From contig NZ_JWIC01000001.1 of assembly GCF_000814765.1 (NCBI RefSeq), forward strand, positions 124,001-188,000: a stretch of 64,000 nucleotides of DNA, read 5' to 3'. Within the stretch, counting starts at the first letter, position 1. Every line of letters starts with the position of its first letter. The DNA is from Pseudoalteromonas luteoviolacea. GTDB taxonomy: Bacteria; Pseudomonadota; Gammaproteobacteria; Enterobacterales; Alteromonadaceae. The position numbers and the translations under genes are program-made. The notes under the pieces were generated by a model. That model was not told the DNA's origin. It did no database searches and worked only from the letters and a program-made list of their open reading frames with translations. This document shows positions 50,701 through 60,700 of this stretch, piece after piece.

Positions 50701-51735
50701 CAAGGCGCGCAGCTATGGAATATGTACGGACCGACTGAAACCACGATTTGGTCGAGCATTGCGCATATTACCGATGCGCAGGATATTACTGTCGGCAATG
50801 GGATTGCTAACACTGGGCTGTTTGTAATGCCTGAACAAGCCAATGAGCAGAGCCTACCTCTGCCTGTGGGGGTTTGGGGAGAGCTTTGGATAAGTGGAGC
50901 TGGTGTATCAACGGGTTACCTCAATCGTGAAACACTTACCGCACAGCAATTTGTGACACACACCATCAATCAGCAACCGCTGCGATTATACAAAACCGGT
51001 GATAGAGCACGGTATTTACCCAATGGTCAAATTGAATTGCAGGGGCGCCTAGATAACCAAGTGAAGCTGCATGGTCACCGTATTGAGTTGGCTGAGGTCG
51101 AGTATCAATTACGTAAATTACTGGGTCATGATGATGTGCGCGTGTTGGTGAAAAAGACGCCTGAAGGTACGGCGCACTTATGTGCATTTTGTATGCTTGG
51201 TCCTCAACAAGGTGTGCAATGGGAATACAGTGCAATTCGTCAGCACTTGATGATGAAATTACCCAGTTACATGGTGCCCGAGTTTGTTAGTTGGTTGGAA
51301 CAATGGCCGCGAACACCCAATGGCAAAATTGACACTCAAGCTTTAGTCATTCCGCAGATGAAAACCGGTTATATAGCACGTCATCGCGCGCCGGATACGC
51401 CAATAGAGCAGACTTTACTTACGTACTTTATCGAACTGTTACCCGTGGAGCAGATCAGCACCGACAGTAGCTTTTTTGATTGTGGTGGCAATTCGGTAAT
51501 GGCAATGCAGTTGGTATCACGTATTAATCGTCATTTTGATATTCGCTGCACAGTCGCTGATGTGTTCGACTTTAGCAGTGTCGTGTTACTTGCACAGCGC
51601 ATTGATGTCATTAAGGCGCACCCAGATCAAGCTCAACAGAGTGAGGTAGGTGTAGACGCTATCAGTGACATAGTTAGTGGGCGCGATATTAGCGCCGCTT
51701 TTGATGATCAATCCATGACAGAGATGGACTTGTAA
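41707..51735 (+). CDS. Hybrid FAAL/PKS/aminotransferase/NRPS, iturin-type beta-amino lipopeptide starter synthetase
   Basis: A 3342-residue megasynthase from ATG 41707 (a TTG at 41692 is in frame). Domains in order: fatty acyl-AMP ligase (1-575), ACP (DS, Ser637), ketosynthase (722-1140; Cys881 in DTACSSS, His1016, His1054), acyltransferase (1236-1530; Ser1326 in SHSVGE and AAFHSP, malonyl-like), ACP (Ser1644), class III aminotransferase (about 1832-2256; Lys2092 in YGKIVGGG), condensation (HHIVCDG at 2398), adenylation, PCP (Ser3263). The order activates a fatty acid, extends it by two carbons, turns the beta-keto into beta-amino, then attaches the first amino acid. It matches mycosubtilin/iturin MycA/ItuA, except that AT is in cis. 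Specificity residues read D-I-L-Q-L-G-M-I-W, close to the glycine code. Confidence 0.93.
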   Translation: MKTDLVTALVTLANTRGDDTAYQYFFSDDLPSQSLTYQQLDQRARQIAHNLGAHFEQGDRALLLYNSGFEFIEAFFACLYAGIVAVPVYPPKKNQNITRLRSIIEDAGAKGVLTSEKVNEIARPLFESEASLNDLALFTTDSIECEVANDWQAIAVNGEDLAFLQYTSGSTGAPKGVMVTHDNITDNEEMMKVAFGHSSQTPIVSWLPHFHDMGLIFGILQPIYIGAPAYLMNPTYFLQKPLRWLRLLSEFKGVTSSAPNFAYDLCVDTIKEEELTGLDLSHWQSALNGAEPVRASTLERFYHKFKRCGLRKESLSPCYGMAETTLFATGGALLVQPTVLTLNNNKMLDGVAKIQESAIDDRCNPEALAYQAVSSGHVWCDHEVAIVSPNTLRRCEEGEVGEIWVKGASVAKGYWNKPEQTQQTFHATIVGENGGPYLRTGDLGFLYQQELFVTGRCKDVLIFRGKNYYPQDIELTVSDCDEALESNGGAAFYIHAEHEDRLVVVQQVKRTAIRKLNHKQVIDKIISAIVEQHGIAPYDVVLIKPGRLCKTSSGKVQRQENKAQYEQARFEVLAAHKSAQSNDQTTPLPTHEVTSKADPALYNAACQLLQNIIAIEVGVEGTVLDIDASFLSLGVDSMKAVRISGELIELHGIELESTILYEYPNISELAKYLCQFDGVKAALSVSGAENLDGDTDPQRAPIQSKSQSQKSTASSVNCRDTDIAVIGMACRYPNANNLDELWHLLMNEQDAISTPSDSRQQLCPEVNAQRLGGYIDDISHFDHTLFGISPNEAKHIDPQQRVLLENTFHAIQSAGYMPAQLAGMKIGVYVGISQSDYFSLSQQVQKSTAYLGTGTALSIAANRLSYFYNFTGPSLAIDTACSSSLVALHHAVQAIRSGDIPQALVAGVNLILSDDVSQACDNAQMLAIDGRCKTFSDSANGYVRSEGVGSVLLKPLSQAIEDNDPIYGVIKGSAVNQDGRSNGITAPNGRAQQQVIRAALSHAGVNAQAVNYVEAHGTGTKLGDPIEVSALQQVYGEQRSNQLIVGSIKANIGHLESAAGLAGLIKTLLCFRHKKIPAQRYSDALNSHIPWQKCAITVPTTHTPWPSNHEALGLAGVSSFGFGGTNAHVIVAPPIAANTSQHTPIKQPSCYVLPLAAKSPQALSKWVKQFAHQAQNLSSSAFSDLVKQVSTLPALKGIKKAFHGADLQALQRHLSNVSEAELTQQPPLRINAPQTVFLFTGQGSQYPDMGQALYHADDVFKAAIDECESLLLVHYDTRLTDVLYGEHQAALNQIRWTQVAIFAVEYALAQRLCTLGISPDLLISHSVGEYAAACIAGVLSLVDAIKLVSARATLMHELDAGGQMIAARCSLEQAQSIISGYEQTAAISAYHGEAGVVFSGSDDAIEHICQQLTSRAVRFKALNTGAAFHSPLMVPMLQAFAEVVGSVTLHKPTLNFVSSVTGQIEQDRLTDARYWCEQITHPVRFDASLQALGDMTSICFIELGPKPILSGLIQENLPRIDATYLSVLRDKGDDRERLGECIATVYEFGVEINWCDFYLAESAPLAQRQALPPYPFDKHVHWIGEADTQPSAPPSITQPQPATDELHRVQAIEEFILSTLAKELGMDAVQIDPHLALLEMGVDSLMIMRAVRIFEKQFDLEFRVRQFYEELSNVASLVAYVAQHSDYLALDRASVEDDALVQTAPSQIDSPSTQAIEHSVLIERICHAQLQAAASVNTEAAQLSVSDVTAQQLAWLRQQPSDPVTQGALNVSVEQIPRLASKLEASSEARADTAAVSVLPGFQAKQLQRQASTQEMRQHHERLSQQYCAKTASSKLLVSEHRAHLADCRASAGFRLSSKEMLYPIFAKRCEGSRIWDIDDNEYIDITMDFGVNLFGHKPAFVNEAIAQQLDSGIQLGLASPLACEAAALISELTGLARVSFCNSGTEAVMTALRLARNKTKRQRIVQFEGAYHGHFDGTLAAMAPDGERVEPMCSGVRHEAIADNLVLKYGDFSALEQIKQQGHEIAAVLVEPVQSRHPELQPFEFLKQLRALTRTLGIALIFDEMITGFRAHPGGVQGLLNIQADMATYGKIVGGGLPIGVVAGSSEYLDGIDGGVWQYGDHSFPQADTTFFAGTFCKHPLSMASAVAVLKEIKRQGVELQNELTRKTVYLQDQLNAFFTEQAIPISINTFTSLFRFQFSQNLDVFFYELLNRGVFIWEGRNCFISAAHSDADIAFVIDAVKESALALKHAGYFGRDEQSTQLETTHKSGCLLTQGQKQLLALALRSPNGAFAYHLQASVSLVGALDVEKLKRAVGQVVRSFPLLRFGVDVAELTHVMRNEPELECVSIAPGESEVEVTQRLSKLRYHTFDFEDDGLCRFYLLTDHLHRHCLSVVAHHIVCDGISLQLILAKIAHSYSTGESIACPSAPSFDDYTRAVTEYAQTKIYQEDAQYWQAQLSASEQLALPLRRDAKAQSNYQVKQLRYELSAQAVQNLQSVSQAQKCGLFATLLACYVAWLHKLSQQTRIAVNVPVSDRQLLSPDVEAEVLDEHLLGYCTNMLPLQLDVTTTMTFGQLVSQVQDKLLTGFEHQHLPYAHLCEQDWIMPSTVFNFDRVHALPEFSDLKLTPMANNTCFGQFDLSCNILNIAEQWWLELDYQSDRYDDEMIVSFAQSWLTMAAHICAEHTLLSDLFALQKEENYCDMLSLQLVNSSACSGYDILTKMLGQQVLKTPQKIAVEDDLTQLSYQQLETHSNQLANYLISQDIGKGSLVAVAMSRTSKLVVALLAVLKTGAAYLPIDITYPQSRVRDVLSDSQADLLLCDAPCAEIKTMIDTNMVCLDIDMESNAMSSSPSTQPNCHIDHEQRAYVIYTSGSSGRPKGVEITHGALANFLNSMQDKPGIVQQDRVLAITTMAFDIAALELFLPLICGATIVIASEASCSDPLAIAELIERQQISFMQATPTLWNLMVQAAPSCVTGLKVLSGGEPLDASLANKLLDQGAQLWNMYGPTETTIWSSIAHITDAQDITVGNGIANTGLFVMPEQANEQSLPLPVGVWGELWISGAGVSTGYLNRETLTAQQFVTHTINQQPLRLYKTGDRARYLPNGQIELQGRLDNQVKLHGHRIELAEVEYQLRKLLGHDDVRVLVKKTPEGTAHLCAFCMLGPQQGVQWEYSAIRQHLMMKLPSYMVPEFVSWLEQWPRTPNGKIDTQALVIPQMKTGYIARHRAPDTPIEQTLLTYFIELLPVEQISTDSSFFDCGGNSVMAMQLVSRINRHFDIRCTVADVFDFSSVVLLAQRIDVIKAHPDQAQQSEVGVDAISDIVSGRDISAAFDDQSMTEMDL

Positions 51736-51736
51736 A

Positions 51737-54700
51737 ATGGAAAATTCAGCGATTGAAACTTTATTGGCCGAGTTAGATGGCCAAGGCATTTTTGTATATG
51801 TGCAAGATGGGCGTTTGAAGCTCAGAAGTCGGCAACGTGAGATACCCCCGCAAAAGTTAGCGCTGATAAGGGCTCATAAGCAAGCACTGATTGCATATAT
51901 GCAGCGTCATCATCAAAAGTCAGGCAAGCTGTCACGTGCACAGCAGCGCATTTGGTTTATAGAGCAATATGAAACACATCTGAGCGCTTATAATATGGCC
52001 GGATTACTACGCTTATCAAAGGCGTATAGTGCTGTTCAGATAGAAAATGCCTTAAATGCGGTTTTGCAGCGTTATGACATATTACGCAGTCAATTTAAGC
52101 AGCAAGATGGCGAGGCGGTACAAAACGTCAATCAGAATGTGAGGTTGGTATTACAAGTCCAAGAGTGTGCCGCGCTCACCGATGTTGAGTCTGCGGCTCG
52201 CTGCGTACAGGATGAATTGTCTTATCAATTTGATTTAGACAATGAGTTATTAGTGCGCGCGCGCTTATTAACTGAGCAAGGTCGTGGTTATTGGTTATAT
52301 GTGTGTATGCATCATATTGTTGCGGACGGCTGGTCTATTCGCTTGTTTGCGCAGTCTCTCATCGATGAACTCGAAGGGCAAAGTGCAACAGAAAAAACCT
52401 TGCAGTACTTGGATTTTGTACATTGGGAAAATAAATATCAGCAAAGCAGTGCCTATCAACAGCATTTGCGTTATTGGCAACAACAATTAGCGGATCTCAG
52501 CGTGTTTGAGCTGCCGACCAGCACACCACGTGAAGCGCATAAGCAATATCATGGTGCAAAATTAGAGGCCTCCCTTTCACAGGAACAGGTACAACGCTTT
52601 ACATTGCGTTGCCAGCAATTGGGGATCACTGCGTTTGCAGGTTACTTAGGGGTATTTTACGCTCTGTTGTATCGCTATGGGCAAGCTGAAGACATTACCG
52701 TTGGTGTGCCGGTTTTAAATCGTACTCAAGCTGAATTTGAACCGGTTGTCGGCTGTTTTATTAATACCCTGCCAATGCGCAACTTACTGGATGGTCATCA
52801 GTCGCTGCAACACGTGCTTAGCGAAACTCATCAATTGGTAAAAGCGGGACTTGAACATCAAAGTGTCGCGGTGGAAGAGATCATCGATGCGTTAGATTTA
52901 GCAAAATCGACCGCACACTCAGCGCTATTCCAAGTGTTATTTAACTACAACGGAGTCGCTGAACCAGTGGTGCGCAATGATGGGGTCAGTGCCGAACTAT
53001 TCGCGCTGGATAATCATACTGCTAAATATGATTTAACTTTAAATATTACAGATTTCAACAGTGGCGTGGTGTTGAATTTTGATTATGCAAAACAACTATT
53101 TGATGGCCGCTTTATCGAGCAATTAAGCACAGATTATATCGCTTTAATTGATTGGGTTTGTGAGGGGGGGGAACAGGGAATTGGACAAATAACACTGCCT
53201 TCTACAAGGCAAGTCTCATCCCTTAAGCAGATAGAACCGACTATGGCGCCAGTGACCGTGATAGCGGGACTCTATCAAAGCGCTCAGCGACACCCAGAGC
53301 GCACTGCCTTGATCCAGACCAATGTTCAAAATGAACAAGGTCCATCCACCATATGCTATGACACGTTGGTCACACAATTGGAAGGCGTTGCACGGCGGTT
53401 ATACACAGCGCATCAGCCGGCATCATCACCGCTGACTTTATTGGTTCAACGTGATATTCAGAGTCTAATCTGGATGCTTGGCGCGATGCGAGCTGGCATC
53501 GCATATTTACCCATAGATGTCGCCACGCCAACAGAGCGTATCTTGGAAGTTATGTCGCAGGCGGGCAGCCAGCGTATCGTGTGTGCCAGTGATAAAGTTG
53601 CGCATATTGCAGCGTTAAAAGCCAATGGGGTGGAAATATTAGATGACAATAGCCTATATGCGCTAAGTGCAGAGCAATACTTACCGGCGATGCCGTCAGG
53701 GGAAGACATCGCTTATGTGATGTTCACCTCTGGTAGCACTGGTAAACCAAAAGGGGCCGTGATATCCCATTATGCATTGGCAAGCTATGTCACCGGCGTG
53801 TCTGAGCGTATCACGTTCAACCAAGATACACGCTCAGCTGTGGTAACCGGCCTTGCGACTGATTTAGGGCTAACGGGGATATTCCCGGTGTTTAATGGGG
53901 GCGGGAGCGTTTTACTGTGTGATGGTGCAGAACCTGAGAATCTAGTGCAAGCATGCCATCAACACGAGGTGAACCTGATCAAGCTCACCCCTTCTTTTGC
54001 ACACGCCTTACTTCCTTGGTTGCAGCAATCTGCTTTACAGGTCGAGCAATGGATACTTGGCGGTGAAGCGCTCAGTTTGGAATTAACTCAGCAGCTGCGC
54101 GATTTGAATCATGACGCGCGATTATTTAATCACTATGGACCCACCGAGACGTGCATCGGCGTATGCACTTTTGAGATCCCAACCACCCATAAAGAACAAG
54201 TTGTGCCCGTTGGGTTGCCATTTAGCCATACTCAATTTGTGATTTTAGATGCACAACAGCTCCCCGTTCCCGCTGGTGTGCCAGGTGAGTTATATATTGG
54301 CGGTGAGAGTTTAGCCAGTGGCTATATTAATGCGCCACAGGCCACAGATAGCGCGTTTGTGACTTTGACAGTCACAGAGTGTGATGCACGTCGCTTTTAT
54401 CGGACGGGTGATCATGTGAAGTGTAATTTTGATGGCCAGATTGAATTTTTAGGCAGATTGGATAAGCAAATAAAAATTAACGGCTTTAGAGTCGATATTG
54501 CTGAAATTGAAAGTAAGTTACATGCACTTGAACATGTACAGCAAGTGGCCGTGATTTGTCGCCAAGTCGCACTGCAAAATGTGCTGGTGGGCTATTTTGT
54601 GAGTGAGCATAAAAACTCGGATTTGGTTCAAACGGAACAGCAAATCCGTCAGCAGCTAAAACAACAATTACCCATGCACATGATCCCCGCCTACTTGATC

Positions 54701-57700
54701 CAGCAATCAGCGCTGCCAAAGCTTGGCAATGGCAAGATAGATCGCAGAGCGCTGGAATCCTTGAGTTTAGAAGTGTCAGAGGCGACGCGTGCACCAGATT
54801 CTGAACTCCACCATCAACTATTGGGTATTTTTGCGTCTTTGACCGGGTGTTCAGGTATTGGCATTGATCATAGTTTCTTTGCCATTGGTGGCCATTCGTT
54901 GCTTGCTATGCGTTTACTTAATGAGATCCACACGCAATGCGGTGTATCGCTGAGCTTAAAGCATATTTTTGCTAACCCCAGTATTGCAGAGTTGGCGATG
55001 TGCATAGAATCACAGGGGGAACAGGCTGAGTCATTGCCAGTGAGAAACATGCCCGAGCAAGCGTGCTACCCCTTATCTTTTGCTCAGCAGCGAATTTGGT
55101 TTATTGATCACATGCAAGGTCACAGTGAGCAATATCAATTACAAGGTGCATATCAAATTGAGGGCAAGATAGACCGTGGACGTTTAACTCGGGCGTTTTC
55201 ATCGGTTATTCAAGCACATCCAATGTTGCGTTTTACCTTCCATCAGGATAGCGAGGGAACAGCGTATCAGAAAGACAATGCGGATTCGGTGTTTGTGCTT
55301 AATTATAATGATTTGTCCGCGTACGCTGGCAGTCATCAACAACATCTTATTGATGATATTGTGGCGGCGGATATCAAACGTGGTTTTGATTTAAGCTCAG
55401 ATTTGATGCTCAGAGCGTCACTTATAACATGCGCTCAAGACAGTCATATATTGCTGATCACCATGCATCATATCGTCTCTGATGGGTGGTCTATTGCAGT
55501 ATTGGCCGATGCACTGAATCTTGCATATCAAGCGTGTGAACAGCACATGTGCGCTATCGAGGCGCCTCAATTCACTTATTTAGATTTCATTGATTGGCAA
55601 CACAGAGCATCGGAAACAGCCCATTGGCAAGCGAGTATAGATTACTGGCGTGAGGCCCTCTCGGGTATTCCGCAAGTGCATACCTTACCCACAGATAGAG
55701 CAAGGTCAAACGAGGCCCTGAAAGGGGGAGAACTTGCTTGTTTTGACGTACCTTCAGCGCTTCAAAATATGATAAAAGCATTCTGTCAACGTCACGGTTG
55801 CACCCGCTTCCAAGTGTTAAAAACAGCATTTAGTCTGTGGATGAGTCGTGCGCAGCAACAGCGAGATATTGTGCTGGCAACGCCGGTGTCAGGGCGAGAA
55901 AAGCAGGCGTTTGAACCTATTATTGGGAACTTCATTAATACCTTGGTATTGAGAGATACGTTTACTGCTGGTACGCAATTTTGCACGGCCTTGGAGAGTA
56001 GTAAAGCACAGTTTTTAGCGGCACAATCCCATCAAGTGGTGCCATTTGATGTGTTGGTTGAAGCATTAGAAGTACCGCGAAATTTGGCGATACATCCATT
56101 GGTGCAAGTGGTATTTCGGGTCAATACCGAAGTTAATGAAACACTCCAATTACAAGATTTAGATGTGCAGTTGATGGCGCAAACCACTCGCAGTGCCAAA
56201 CTTGATCTGGAAGTCTGCGTCATTGATAATGATAAAACGTGTTGTGTGGAGTGGTTATTCGATACGGCCCTTTGGAATACGCAGAGTATCGCTGATTTTC
56301 ATGAACAGTATTTATGGGTGATAGAGCAATGCCTTAATAACCCCGATATTGCTTTATCTCAATTGCTGTTATGGCGACCTGATGCTGCACAAGCGTTTGT
56401 ACGTGCAAGTCAATCTATTGATGTGACCACGAGTGACGTGACTACCTGGGTGAGTCAATTTAGTGACATTGCGCAACAACACCCGCACCGGACAGCGTTG
56501 TGCTTTAGAGCGCAGAGTTGGTCATACGCATACATTGAACGTGCAACCAATCAGCTGGCGCACTGTTTATTAGAAATGGCGTTTGAGCCGCAATCACGTA
56601 TTGCATTGTTACTCCCTGAAGGGCCTTTGGTGCTGATTGCTATGTTAGGGGTCGGTAAGGCCGGCCACGTCTACGTGCCATTGCATCAGACTACCCCCTC
56701 GGCAACGTTAGCGCATATTGTGACTGACGCGGATGTGATGTTGGCACTGACGCTTAGCGACAATGCAGAGCTGCTTATCGATGCTGGCAGCGACTTCTTA
56801 CTACTTGACGATGTATTGGACGACGATGGTATGTTGTCGCTTTACCCAGCTACTGTGCCAACGATTCATGAGTTGCCTACATATGAGGTCCCCGTAGAAG
56901 CACAGGATTGTTATATCATTTATACTTCCGGCTCAACGGGACAGCCAAAAGGGGTGCCGATCAGCCACGGTAATTTGCGAGGATACCTAAATCATGCGCT
57001 AAGCAGTTATGTCGTATCAGAGCCGTTGCACAGTGTGGTCAGTACACCTGCGGCATTTGATGCCACGGTAACAGCCATCATACCCACACTAATAAGTGGT
57101 GGTATGCTGACTATGCTGCCACAAGGGGCATCGCTTATCCCTGAACTAATTGATCAACTTTGGGCAAAACACGCTTCATTATTTAAGTTAACTCCCGCTC
57201 ACTTGCGTGCGGTTTTATCTATGACGCATGACAAGTCAAAGTGTGAAACCATGCACCGATTAATTGTTGGTGGAGAAGCCCTGCAAACTGATTTAGTAAT
57301 TAAATTCAAAGACAAACTACCGAACTGTCACATTGTCAATGAATATGGCCCGACTGAGAGTACTGTGGGGGTCAGTGTATTTGATATCCCCGCGACCATG
57401 CCACTGACTCAGTTGGCGGATACACCAGATACGCCCATAGGTAGCCCCATCGAAGGGGCGACTTTATTAGTGGTTGATGAATTTGACCAGCCAGTAGCGC
57501 GTAATATGCCAGGTGAGTTGCTCATTGCAGGTAACATGGTGAGTAAGGGATATATCAATCAAGCTGAATTAACTGCGCAAAAGTTCACACTGCGCGCCAT
57601 TATGGCGAACCAAATACAACCTGCTTATCGCTCGGGTGATGTGGTGAAGTGGCAGCTTGATGAGCTCGGCGCACCTTTGTATTTACGCTACATTGGGCGT

Positions 57701-60700
57701 ACTGATGAGCAAGTTAAATTACGTGGCTATCGAATTGATTTAGATGCCGTATCACAGTTTATTTTGGCGGTTGATGGCATTGTTGATTGCGCTTTGACTG
57801 TAGATGAGCGTGCGCAAACTTTAATTGCCCATATTTTATGGCAGGAAGAGCCCCATTATAGTGATCGGCAGTTACGCCAGCAACTGACAGAGAAGTTGCC
57901 AGGATATATGATCCCCGCGGCGTTTCATACTGTCACAGCCATGCCGCTAACTCGTAATGGCAAAGTCGACAAAGCGGCTTTGATATCGACCTATGAAGCC
58001 GCGCAACAATACCTTGAGAAAAGCAATGTGATGGCGCAGCAACACGAAGAGCTGACACCATTGCAACAAACGCTCATGATGTTGTTTCAGGCGGCGTTAC
58101 CAACAGCCAGTATTGGCTTAGAAGACAGCTTTTTTGAGTTGGGTGGTCACTCGTTATTAGCAATTAAGTTGGTCAGCCAAATTCGTCAACAATTGCAAAT
58201 TGATATTACCCTACCACAATTATTTAAAACCCCGAGTGTACAAGCGCTAGCAGACGCGCTGCCCAGCTTTGACAAGCTGATCAGCGGCGATGAGATCCCC
58301 ATTGTATCGCGCACACAAACACTGCCTCTCTCTTTTTCACAGCAGCGCTTATGGTTAATTGATCAGTTGCAAAATGGCAGTAGCCAATATCATATGCCGG
58401 CCAGCTTTGTGTTCAGCGGTGAATTGGATTTGGTGGCCTTTAATGACGCACTGGCCAGTCTCATCGCACGTCATGAAGTACTGCGCAGCATCATATTGCC
58501 AGGCGCGAGTAATGAGTCTCCTGAGCAGTTAGTCAGAGAACAGGTTGAAGTGCCTTTGATCTTTGAAGATATCTCACTGTTAGATGCGCGTGAAAAATGC
58601 CAGAGGGAGAATCTACTCAAGTCACAGTTTTGCCAGAAAGCCTTTGATTTAAGTCAGGATGTTATGTTGCGTGTCACCGTCATAAAACGTGCTCAACAGC
58701 GCTATTGGGTACATTTTAATATGCACCACATTGCCAGTGATGGCTGGTCTATGGCTATCTTAGTCAAAGAAATTATCGCGTTTTATCGCCACCATAGAGG
58801 TGAGGTGGGTTATCAATTGCCGCATATACTGACTCAACCGCTGGATATTCAATATGCGGATTTTGCTCATTGGCAAAGAGCGCATTTTACGTCTGATAAG
58901 CAGCAAGTTGCGATAGATTATTGGCGCGAGCAGTTGGCTGACTGTCCACCGATACACCAGCTACCGCTCGATTTTGCCCGTCCAACAGTGCAAGCTCTGG
59001 CTGCACAGCAATTCAAAGTCAAATTAGATGAAGCGACAACGTCGGCGATTAAGTCTCATTGCCAAGCTGAATCAGTCACCTTGTTTATGTGGTTACATAG
59101 TGTATTTTCGCTGTTGATGATGCGCATGAGTGGTGCAGATGATGTGGCCATTGGCTCGCCAGTTGCCGGGCGGACTCAAAAACAACTTAACGACCTCATC
59201 GGCTTTTTCGTAAATACAGTGGTTATTCGCGCTCAAGCTGATAAGCACCTCACGTTTAATCAGTATCTTACTAAGCAAAAGGCAGTGATTTTAGACGCAT
59301 TTAAACATCAATCGTTGCCATTCGAGCAAGTAGTTGAAGCGGTTAAGCCTGAGCGTAGTTTAAGCCACCAGCCATTATTTCAGATTTTATTTGCACTACA
59401 AAACAATGATGTTGTTGATATTGACTTACCTGATCTGCATATTGAAGAAGCGCCTTTGGAGTCACTTAACCTTAAATTTGATTTAGAGGTTAATGCCATA
59501 GAGCAAGGGGCTGAGATTGAATTAGAGTGGCGCTACAGCAGTGCTTTGTTTAATGAAAGCACCATTAAGGCAATGGCAGGGGCATTTAATGTCCTTATCG
59601 ACGCGGCGTTATCTGGTCCTGATTGGCCCGTAAGTCGCTTAGCCATTCTAACACCTGAGCAGCAGCGTTTACTGGCCGAAGAGGCTGGGCATACCTGTGA
59701 GCATGATACTCCGGTATGTGTGCATGAGCGTTTTGAAAATGTCATGTATATGCATAGGGACAAAGTGGCTGTTATCGACGCAGGCGGTGACTCATTTAGT
59801 TATGAAACGCTTTGGCAACGAGCGGGCTCCTTTGCAAGTCACCTATTGGCAAATGGGGTAAAGGCTGATGACAAGCTGGCGGTATGCTTATCACCGAGCG
59901 TGGATATGGTGGTTGCATTACTTGCTGTATTACGTGCTGGGTGTGCATATGTACCGATTGACCCTAAATTGCCTGCCGCACGCATTCAATATATTTTGCA
60001 AGACAGCGAGTCGGCGGGTGTGATCAGTTGTGATGAATTGCTACGAGGGTTGGCAAATTTGTCAGACTCTATTACACAATCCCCATTGACCTTATTTTCA
60101 ACAAACGATGATGGCGATTGGCCGACACCGTATGATCAAGGTGCCCTGCCTAAACCGCATGTTGATGCGTTGGCCTATGTGATTTACACCTCGGGGACTA
60201 CAGGGCAGCCAAAAGGTGTCCAAATCAGTCATCAAAATCTTTATCACTATCTGTCATTCGCTATCAGAGAGTACACCGATTGCGCCTTGTCACGAGCGAT
60301 TGTAAGCACACCGGTCGCTTTTGATGCCACAGTGACTTCCTTATGGGGAGGGTTGCTTGCGGGGTTGGGGGTAGAGCTGCTAGATGACAACGACACCTTG
60401 TTACCTGAGCTTGCTAAGCGCCTGTTTAGTCATGAGTCTTATTTATTAAAAGTGACTCCTGCGCACCTAAAAGGTGTGTTAGAAGTGGCCAGCCAGCTGT
60501 CATTAACGCGCCAATTCAATGGACAGCACCGAGTGGTCATTGGCGGTGAGGTATTGTCATGCCAATTGCTCAAGGCATTGGATGTCTTTTTACCTAATAC
60601 ACAATGGTTCAATGAATATGGTCCAACAGAGGCCACGGTAGGCACCAGCACTTATCGCTGTGACAGTCATGTGATAGATCAGCTGATAGGCTCCGGTCAA

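Noticed and set aside
55587..55829. Antisense frames across the NRPS genes as separate small genes
   Set aside because: All lie opposite conserved C or A domain motifs and none has a ribosome binding site or family signature.
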